Shown one piece after another: positions 58,287 to 64,000 of a DNA stretch of 64,000 bases. Origin of the DNA: JBDTSW01 sp963782605 (GTDB taxonomy: Bacteria; Actinomycetota; Thermoleophilia; Solirubrobacterales; 70-9); the NCBI GenBank assembly GCA_963782605.1, contig CAWAKK010000009.1, positions 124,001 to 188,000 of the forward strand. The letters are read 5' to 3'. The translations under genes and the position numbers were made by a program. The notes under the pieces are model-generated. The model had not been told where the DNA came from. It worked only from the letters and a program-made list of their open reading frames with translations, and did no database searches. Every line of letters begins with the position of its first letter. Position 1 is the stretch's first letter.

Positions 58287-58949
58287 GTGAGCCTGGATGC
58301 ACTTGCTCTCGCGGTGATTTGCGCAATCCGCCCCACCGCCCTGGCTTCGGTTTATGCCCTGCTCTGGTCGTCGACGCCCTCGCGACCGCTGGCGGCTTAC
58401 ACGATCGCCGGCCTTGCCTCCGGTGTGATCGCTGGCGCGATCGTGGTGCTGATCCTGCACGGGGTCCGATTGGAGACCGGGTCCTCGACGGCGAACGCGG
58501 TGATCGAGCTTGCGGGCGGAGGCGCGGCGCTGGGCTTCGCCGCAGGTATCGCCACCGGCCGGATACGAGGTGGTACCCGAAGCGAACATCCGAAGGGCGC
58601 CTCGCGCGTAGTAGGAGAGCTGCGCAACCCGACGCTGCGCGCAGCCGCCACGGCCGGCGTTGCCACCCATCTCCCCGGACTGCTCTACCTACTTGGGTTG
58701 AACGAGATTGCACGCAGCGACCCGCCTTTGGTCGAAGGACTCCTCGCGGTGCTCGTCTTCGATGCGGTCTGGCTGACGATCCCATGCTGCGCGCTCGTCG
58801 CAAGCATCCGCCGCCCGGAGGCGGTCCGTGCCGCGATCGGGCGAGTATCGGATTGGATGCTGAGCCATGAGCGCGCCATCCTGATCCTCGTCTTCAGCGT
58901 TGTCGGCGCCTACTTCACATCTAGAGGCGCGCTCGATCTCCGGACTTAG
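58287..58949 (+). CDS. GAP (Sap-like) family membrane protein, second copy
   Basis: A 220-residue protein with about six helices (ALALAVICAIRPTALASVYALL, GLASGVIAGAIVVLILHGV, ALGFAAGIATG, ATHLPGLLYLLGLNEIA, VLVFDAVWLTIPCCALVAS, AILILVFSVVGAYFTSRG). The layout and the H-L-P-G-x-x-Y-L-L block match GAP-family proteins, more diverged than the 19436 copy. GTG start. It begins the chromosome proper just past the island edge. Confidence 0.72.
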   Translation: MSLDALALAVICAIRPTALASVYALLWSSTPSRPLAAYTIAGLASGVIAGAIVVLILHGVRLETGSSTANAVIELAGGGAALGFAAGIATGRIRGGTRSEHPKGASRVVGELRNPTLRAAATAGVATHLPGLLYLLGLNEIARSDPPLVEGLLAVLVFDAVWLTIPCCALVASIRRPEAVRAAIGRVSDWMLSHERAILILVFSVVGAYFTSRGALDLRT

Positions 58950-58963
58950 GTCCTTTCCATGCA

Positions 58964-58980
58964 AAGCGGCTTTGCCGCTT
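58964..58980 (+). terminator. Hairpin after the GAP gene
   Basis: A 7-bp stem (AAGCGGC, TTT loop, GCCGCTT) fifteen bases after the stop, followed by CTCGT; an intrinsic-like terminator without a full T-run. Confidence 0.5.
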
Positions 58981-59083
58981 CTCGTGCTAGGTGCGTGACC
59001 TCAGGGCCGTCTGCCGCGCGGATATACGATTGGCCCCGTGGCCCACGCTTTGACGGGGCCCACTACACAGGGGAGGCCCTTAG

Positions 59084-59472
59084 ATGCGAGGACATAGCTG
59101 GCACACGATCACTGGACTGACGGTGTTGTTCGTTTCCGTCCTCATCGCTGCCGGATGCGGTGACGACGACGAGACGACGACCGCGACCACAACGTCGGCC
59201 AGCGGTGACGCCGAGCAGAAAATCGACGCGGCGGTCAAGGCCTGCAGCGACGAAGCCCAGCAGCTCGGGGGTGCGGGGGGACAGCCTTGGGCAGCGCGTG
59301 CACCTCCGTGGGCAAGACGGCCAAGCAGGCTGCAAGCGAGGGCGGCTCGAAGGCAGAGCAGGCGCTTTCGCAGGCTGAGAGCTCGTGCAAGAGTGCCGTC
59401 GGCAACCTTCCATCGGGCCAGGCCCAAGACGCGCTCTCGAAGCTATGCGACGCAATCTCAAGCGCCGCATAG
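59084..59472 (+). pseudogene. Small alanine-rich lipoprotein, one frameshift
   Basis: A lipoprotein signal (ITGLTVLFVSVLIAAGCGDDD, lipobox IAAGC) and Thr-rich linker lead to EQKIDAAVKACSDEAQQLGGAGG. A run of six Gs near 59275-59280 appears one short; the next frame continues TALGSACTSVGKTAKQAASE, KAEQALSQAESSCKSAVGNL to ISSAA. Four cysteines in the helical part suggest disulfides. Function unknown. Confidence 0.72.
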
Positions 59473-59574
59473 GCAGCCGGGCCGTTGGGCCCTCGTGTAC
59501 CAGGGCGAGTACCGCGAACGGGTCGAGTGGGGCGACTGAGCGATCCTCGGGCTCGACCGCCGGGTCGACGCGGT

Positions 59575-60945
59575 TCAGTGAGTAACGCTGGTCTTCACCC
59601 GTTTGCGCTCTGACTCGCTTACGGGCCCCTTCGCCTCCAGCGTCTTGATGGCTTCGGCGATGTCGTCGTCAAGCGTGTTGACCAGCGAGCGGCTCAGGTT
59701 GAGCTTTACCAGCGCGCGCATCATCTTCACGTCCTGAGCGTTCGGGGGCATCGTGTACGCCGGCACCATCCAGCCCCGCTCGGCGGCCAGCTGGAAGGCG
59801 ATGTCGAACTCGTCGTAGGGATGCTCCTCGGCGAGGTTGAAGGCGACCAGCGGTAGCGTCTCCTCACCCTTCCCGACGATCTGGAACTTCCCGATGGCCT
59901 CGATGTCCTTGGCCAGCGACGTCGCGTTCTCCTGCATGATCTCCATGATCCTGCGGTAGCCCCCCTTGCCGAAGCGGACGAAGTTGTAGTACTGGGCGAG
60001 GACCATGGAGGAGCCGGTCGAGAAGTTGAGAGTGAAGGTGGCGTCGGTCTTGCCCAGGTAGTTCTCGTAGAAGACCAGGTCCTCGGCGAGATCGGACTTC
60101 TCCCGGAAGACAAGCCAGCCGACCCCGGGGTAGACGAGGCCGAACTTGTGGCCGGAGGCGTTGATCGAGCGCACCTGCTCGAGCCGGAAGTCCCATTCGG
60201 AGTCTGGGTAGAGAAACGGCCAGACGAAGGCGCCGCTGGCGCCGTCGATGTGGAGCGGGACGTCGATGCCCTTTTTGTCCTTCAGGTCGAGCAGGAGGTC
60301 GTTGATCCCCACCACGTCGTCGGCGTGTCCGGTGAAGGTCGTGCCGACCACCGCTGCGACCCCGATCGTGTTCTCGTCAACGTGGGGCTCGACGTCCTCG
60401 GGCCCAATCGTGTACTTCCCGGCCTGCAGGGGCACGATCCGCGGTTCCACGTCGAAGTAGCGGCAGAACTTCTCCCAGACGACGTGCACATCGCCGCCGA
60501 AGACCAGGTTCGGCGCGTCGGTGGGGTTGCCCGCGGCCTCCCGGCGCTGGCGCCACTTCCACTTCAGCGAGAGGGCGCCGAGCATGATCGCCTCCGAGGA
60601 GCCCTGTGTGCTCGTTCCCGTGGTCTCGCCCGGCGCGTGGAAGAGCTCGGCCAGCATCCGAATGCAGCGCTGCTGGATCTCGAAGGTCTGGGGGTACTCG
60701 GCATGGTCGATGAAGTTGCGATGCAGGTTGTCGTCGATCACTCGGCGCGCCTCAGGCTCCATCCAGGTGGTGACGAAGGTGGCCAGGTTGCGCTCGGGAA
60801 TGCCCTCTATGGCGAGCTCCTCGCTCACCAGGCGCATCGCTGCGATCGGCGCCATCGCGTCCTCCGGGATCGCGTGATCGGGAGCGGCGTCGGTGAGGAA
60901 GGCGCCGGCTTCGGCGATATGGGGAAACGGCGGTGCGTCGCTCAT
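59575..60945 (-). CDS. gadB: Glutamate decarboxylase
   Basis: A 456-residue PLP enzyme of normal length. TSTQGSSEAIMLGALSLKWKW, VVGTTFTGHADDVVGINDLL, LHIDGASGAFVWPFL and the PLP-lysine block SINASGHKFGLVYPGVGW are intact. It converts glutamate to GABA with proton use, for acid tolerance or GABA supply. No antiporter (gadC) is adjacent, but an aminotransferase and amidotransferase follow on the next 3 kb. Confidence 0.94.
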   Translation of the reverse strand: MSDAPPFPHIAEAGAFLTDAAPDHAIPEDAMAPIAAMRLVSEELAIEGIPERNLATFVTTWMEPEARRVIDDNLHRNFIDHAEYPQTFEIQQRCIRMLAELFHAPGETTGTSTQGSSEAIMLGALSLKWKWRQRREAAGNPTDAPNLVFGGDVHVVWEKFCRYFDVEPRIVPLQAGKYTIGPEDVEPHVDENTIGVAAVVGTTFTGHADDVVGINDLLLDLKDKKGIDVPLHIDGASGAFVWPFLYPDSEWDFRLEQVRSINASGHKFGLVYPGVGWLVFREKSDLAEDLVFYENYLGKTDATFTLNFSTGSSMVLAQYYNFVRFGKGGYRRIMEIMQENATSLAKDIEAIGKFQIVGKGEETLPLVAFNLAEEHPYDEFDIAFQLAAERGWMVPAYTMPPNAQDVKMMRALVKLNLSRSLVNTLDDDIAEAIKTLEAKGPVSESERKRVKTSVTH

Positions 60946-61070
60946 CGTGTCCTCCTTGACTGGGCCCGGGCGACCTGACCGCGCCCGGATTGAGGCCAGA
61001 TCAAATCACGTCGGCTCTTCCGCCCAAAGCCGCTACCCGCCCTGCATCCCCGGGGTACGCTTGCGACGCT

Positions 61071-61163
61071 CTACCCGGCGAGGACAATGACGATGAAGAA
61101 GATCAGGACGATCTCGCTGACGATCCACGAGTTCGCGCCCATCCGGTCACGGACCTTCAGGTG
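61071..61163 (-). pseudogene. C-terminal fragment of a GAP-family gene
   Basis: The frame HLKVRDRMGANSWIVSEIVL then IFFIVIVLAG and stop mirrors the last 30 residues of the 19436 GAP protein (ARDWMNQNSWVVSEVVIGLF...). Nothing upstream encodes the rest. It is a deletion remnant in the 60946-61221 gap, which holds no other recognisable feature. Confidence 0.65.
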
Positions 61164-61221
61164 CCCACCCCGGACTCAAGCCGTGGCCCCGGCGCAACCT
61201 CAGTGCGGGCCCCGACGATCG

Positions 61222-62055
61222 TCAGGCAGCGGGCTCGAAGGCTCGCCGCTCGAGACTCGTGCCGTCGACGACCAGAGCCGTTGCCTCCGGGATCTCGTGC
61301 CAGGCCCCGGGAAGGTCGATGAGCGGCTCGGAGACGATCAGGCGAGCGTCCTCTGACAGCTGCTGAAGCCGCGGGTTCTCGGGATGCAGGCGCCGCACGG
61401 TGTCCACGTCCTCGGATACGAACAAGGTCCGCGATTGCCGAGCGCTCGAGTAGCGGATCGCCCAGAGTCGCTCGCCGTCGGTGATACCCACGGTCATCTG
61501 CAACGGGTCAGCGACTCCTTCGGTGGCCGCGGCCTGCTCGACGATTCCGACCGCCCTCTCCATCGCAGCGATCGGGTCCTGCCCGAGCCCCTGGCTCAGC
61601 GCCAGGTAAAACAAGGTCTCGGAGTCCGTCGAGCCGGCGACGCCGCTGAAGAGCTCTGTGTCGACGGCCAACAGCAGGTCTCGGCGCAGCTTGGCGAAGC
61701 CTGAGATCAGGCCGTTGTGGACGAACAACCAGCGGTCGTGACGAAATGGGTGGCAGTTGGTTTGCTGAACCGGACTTCCGACCGCGGCGCGGATGTGGGC
61801 CAGGAACAAGGGCGACTCGATGTGCGCGGCGAGATCGCGCAGGTTGGCGTCATTCCAGGCGGGGTTGACGCTCCGATAACGGGCCGGATCGCCAGGCATC
61901 TCGGGCGCGTACCAGCCGAGCCCGAAGCCATCGCCGTTGGTCGTCTCGGCGCCCATCCTCGAATGCAGGCTCTCATCGATCAGCCCGTGCCTCGGGCGGT
62001 ACAGAAGCTCGTCGATCAGCAGCGGCTCTCCGATATAGGCGTTCCAGCGGCACAT
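61222..62055 (-). CDS. Class II glutamine amidotransferase (EgtC/YafJ-like)
   Basis: A 277-residue N-terminal nucleophile hydrolase starting MCRWNAYIGEP, so Cys2 is the nucleophile. NGDGFGLGWYAP, FLAHIRAAVGSPVQQTNCHPF (the HIR substrate loop), FVHNGLISGF and DSETLFYLAL are family motifs. It could be EgtC-like gamma-glutamyl hydrolase or a YafJ-type amidohydrolase; no egt genes are nearby. ATG 62055 is chosen because Cys must be residue 2. Confidence 0.88.
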   Translation of the reverse strand: MCRWNAYIGEPLLIDELLYRPRHGLIDESLHSRMGAETTNGDGFGLGWYAPEMPGDPARYRSVNPAWNDANLRDLAAHIESPLFLAHIRAAVGSPVQQTNCHPFRHDRWLFVHNGLISGFAKLRRDLLLAVDTELFSGVAGSTDSETLFYLALSQGLGQDPIAAMERAVGIVEQAAATEGVADPLQMTVGITDGERLWAIRYSSARQSRTLFVSEDVDTVRRLHPENPRLQQLSEDARLIVSEPLIDLPGAWHEIPEATALVVDGTSLERRAFEPAA

Positions 62056-62136
62056 GGTCCCAGTCAATCAAAGCTCTCCCTATCGCTGTGCAGGGAAAGC
62101 AACACTCTCTTGCCCTGCGGGATACTCCGCGGGGCG

Positions 62137-63525
62137 ATGTCGCACCACAACGTTGAGATCGCCGATCTCACGGGCATCGACCGCGCACGCGTGCGAGAGC
62201 TCGAGGAAGCGGAGAACGCCCGCTTCGTTACCGAGCGGCCAAAGTCCATGGCGCTCCAGGAGCAGGCGCGTCGCTCGATGCCTCGCGGCGTGCCGATGGC
62301 GTGGATGGACGAGTTCTACGACCACCCGCCGGTATGGGTTTCTCACGGCGAGGGCGCCAGCTTTACCGACGTCGACGGGCATACCTACCTCGACATGTAC
62401 GTGGCGGACATGAGCGCCTTCTGCGGCCACGCGCCGGTGCCCATAATCGAGGCCGTTGCGGGTCGAATGCAGCTCGGCAACCAGTTCTTGCTCCCCGGCG
62501 AGGACGCGATCGCCGTCGCTGAGCACCTGGCTCACCGCTACGGACTGCCGTGGTGGCAGTTCACCCTCTCGGCCACCCAGGCGAACACCGAGGTGATCCG
62601 CCTCGCTCGTGAACTCACGGGGCGGGAGATCGTGCTGATGTTCGACGCCCACTACCACGGCGAGGGAGACGCGACGCTCGTGATCCAGGAGGGCGACGAG
62701 GTGGTCCCCGAGACTCCCGGCCTAACTCCGGGGATTGCGGCCCAGGCCCGCCTCGTCCAGTTCAACGACGTCGCCGCGCTCGAGGCAGCGCTCGGGCCCG
62801 GCGACGTGGCCGTCGTGCTGGCCGAACCCGCGATGACCAACGCGGGGTTCCTTCTCCCCCAGCCCGGATACCACGAGCAGCTCCGCCGGGTGACTCGCGA
62901 GGCGGGCACCCTGCTCGCGATCGACGAAGTCCACACGCTCCCGTGCGCCTACGCTGGCCTCGCCCAAGCATGGGGGCTCGAACCCGACTTCCTCACGCTT
63001 GGCAAGGCCCTCGCCGCTGGCATCCCGCTCGCGACCTACGGCATGCGCGACGAGATCGCCTCACTGATCGCGCCGCCCGAGCAATCGCACCGGGCAATGG
63101 GGATCGCCGTCGCCGAAGTCGCCACCGGCGGCACGCTGTTCGCGAACGCCCTTTCGCTTGCGGCCGGGCGCGCAGCCCTGCTCGACGTCCTCACCGAGGA
63201 GGCCTTCGAGCGCACCGCCTCGCTCGGCGAGCGGATGGCCGAAGGGCTGCGGCGGGCGATCGAGCGGGCCGGCGTGCCTTGGAGCGTGGTGCAGTATGGG
63301 GCTCACGCCTCCTATTTCTTCGCCCCCGAGCCGCCCGCAGACGGCGCCGCCTCGCGGGCCGCCGACGACCCAGGGCTGCGGGCGCTGATCCGCGTGTTCA
63401 TGGCCAACCGCGGCGTCTGGGAATCCGGATGGTGGCTGGGGCCGACGGTCTCGGTCGCCCACACCGCCGAGGACGTCGACCGCTACGTCGAACTGTTCGA
63501 AGAGTTCCTCGCCGAGGTGACGTGA
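62137..63525 (+). CDS. Class III aminotransferase (GSA-AT-like)
   Basis: A 462-residue PLP aminotransferase. SFTDVDGHTYLDMYVADMSAF, TLSATQANTEVIRLARELTGR, FDAHYHGEGDATL, LLAIDEVHTL and the PLP-lysine block FLTLGKALAAGIPLATYG follow the glutamate-1-semialdehyde aminomutase-like order. It would use an omega-amino acid or amino sugar; next to GAD, a GABA-type substrate is possible but unproven. ATG at 62137 fits; a long upstream frame overlaps the divergent amidotransferase. Confidence 0.88.
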   Translation: MSHHNVEIADLTGIDRARVRELEEAENARFVTERPKSMALQEQARRSMPRGVPMAWMDEFYDHPPVWVSHGEGASFTDVDGHTYLDMYVADMSAFCGHAPVPIIEAVAGRMQLGNQFLLPGEDAIAVAEHLAHRYGLPWWQFTLSATQANTEVIRLARELTGREIVLMFDAHYHGEGDATLVIQEGDEVVPETPGLTPGIAAQARLVQFNDVAALEAALGPGDVAVVLAEPAMTNAGFLLPQPGYHEQLRRVTREAGTLLAIDEVHTLPCAYAGLAQAWGLEPDFLTLGKALAAGIPLATYGMRDEIASLIAPPEQSHRAMGIAVAEVATGGTLFANALSLAAGRAALLDVLTEEAFERTASLGERMAEGLRRAIERAGVPWSVVQYGAHASYFFAPEPPADGAASRAADDPGLRALIRVFMANRGVWESGWWLGPTVSVAHTAEDVDRYVELFEEFLAEVT

Positions 63526-63626
63526 CGACTCGATTAAGCAGCGGTCGGGACCTCGGGCAGAGGTACGTTTGACCGGCGGGCCTTCCGAGGGTAGTGTCGA
63601 CAGAACTTCGGAGGAAGGACAAGGCC

Positions 63627-64000
63627 ATGAGCGAGAACACCGAGACCGCGATCCTCGCGGGAGGTTGCTGCTGGATCACGCAGGAGCTGATGCGTCACTG
63701 CGAGGGAGTCATCTCGATCCGGGCCGGGTGGACCGGTGGCGACACCGACAACCCGACTGAGGACGAGCCGGGTGGGCACGCCGAGGCGATCGAGCTCGTC
63801 TTCGACGCCGACAGGGCCTCCTTCCGGGACGTCCTCGAGCTCTTCTTCCAGATCCACCGACCCGACCTTGACGAACGCCACGTGAGCTCCATGTATCGCT
63901 CGGAGATCTTCTGTACGACTGACGAGCAGCGCCAGGTCGCCGAGGACACGATCGCCGACGTCGAGGCCGCAGGCTTCTGGCCCAAGGTCGCGACCGAGAT
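63627..64000 (+). CDS. msrA: Peptide methionine sulfoxide reductase MsrA, 5' part
   Basis: The first 124 codons are in the window. TAILAGGCCWITQELMRHC is the active-site region (family GGCFW, here GGCCW, adding a second Cys next to the catalytic one), GGHAEAIELVFDADRASFRDVLELFFQIHRPDLD and SSMYRSEIFCTTDEQR follow. It reduces methionine-S-sulfoxide. GGAGGAAGG lies nine bases before the ATG. The usual GDVGTSYRS segment reads ERHVSSMYRS. Confidence 0.9.
   Translation, partial: MSENTETAILAGGCCWITQELMRHCEGVISIRAGWTGGDTDNPTEDEPGGHAEAIELVFDADRASFRDVLELFFQIHRPDLDERHVSSMYRSEIFCTTDEQRQVAEDTIADVEAAGFWPKVATE

Noticed and set aside
1..64000. CRISPR arrays, insertion sequences, rRNA genes
   Set aside because: No regularly spaced repeats, transposase motifs or rRNA sequence were seen anywhere in the window.

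Overview
The window is a high-GC (visibly about two-thirds G+C) actinobacterial chromosome segment. Gene content points to the Thermoleophilia (Solirubrobacterales/Gaiellales type): a fused FbiC for cofactor F420, crotonyl-CoA carboxylase/reductase with MeaA, GAP-family (Sap-like) membrane proteins, a CSLREA-type beta-helix protein, an actinobacterial ClpS and very frequent GTG starts with 4-nt ATGA/GTGA gene overlaps. This is inferred from protein families only; no rRNA gene is present.

Layout. 0.2-13.2 kb holds most of an ethylmalonyl-CoA pathway: acyl-CoA dehydrogenase, MaoC hydratase, MeaA mutase (its B12 domain displaced by a one-base frameshift) and Ccr, interspersed with a PAS-only sensor, an MBL hydrolase, ClpS, a LysR regulator and a lipoprotein sulfatase that seems to start at CTG. 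13.2-22.4 kb has a coiled-coil nuclease-like protein, YgfZ, a compact metal cluster (multicopper oxidase, ZIP transporter with an added external domain, DtxR regulator), an orphan binding protein, pyrophosphatase and aquaporin. 22.4-28.7 kb is the F420 cluster: fbiC and an alcohol dehydrogenase converge on an overlapping fno-cofD-cofC-cofE operon. 28.8-37 kb returns to acyl-CoA chemistry (HMG-CoA lyase, 3-hydroxyacyl-CoA dehydrogenase, a DivIVA-like gene coupled to a carboxyltransferase), followed by a methylthioadenosine deaminase/phosphorylase pair and a PucR regulator divergent from a desaturase.

38-46.6 kb contains a broken beta-helix gene, a broken acetoacetyl-CoA synthetase, an M28 peptidase, YedK, two CAP-domain proteins, a class A beta-lactamase-like hydrolase and five tRNA genes (Leu-CAA, Leu-UAG, Trp-CCA, Gly-UCC, Pro-GGG). 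From the tRNA-Pro gene to a perfect 46-bp copy of its 3' part at 58.1 kb lies an apparent 11.4-kb tRNA-borne genomic island without an integrase. It carries quinol nitric oxide reductase, a DUF2294 protein, an F420-type (DDN-like) oxidoreductase, MgtE- and ZIP-type metal transporters and an FAD oxidoreductase; many of these carry frameshifts. 58.2-64 kb holds a second GAP protein, glutamate decarboxylase, a class II glutamine amidotransferase, a class III aminotransferase and the start of msrA.

About sixteen one-base indels in nine genes, most in or beside short G/C runs, are the main caveat: they may reflect sequence error rather than gene decay. The most interesting signals are the tRNA-Pro island, a perfect LexA-type box over the start of a winged-helix gene, the metal cluster with a palindromic operator, and the split meaA.
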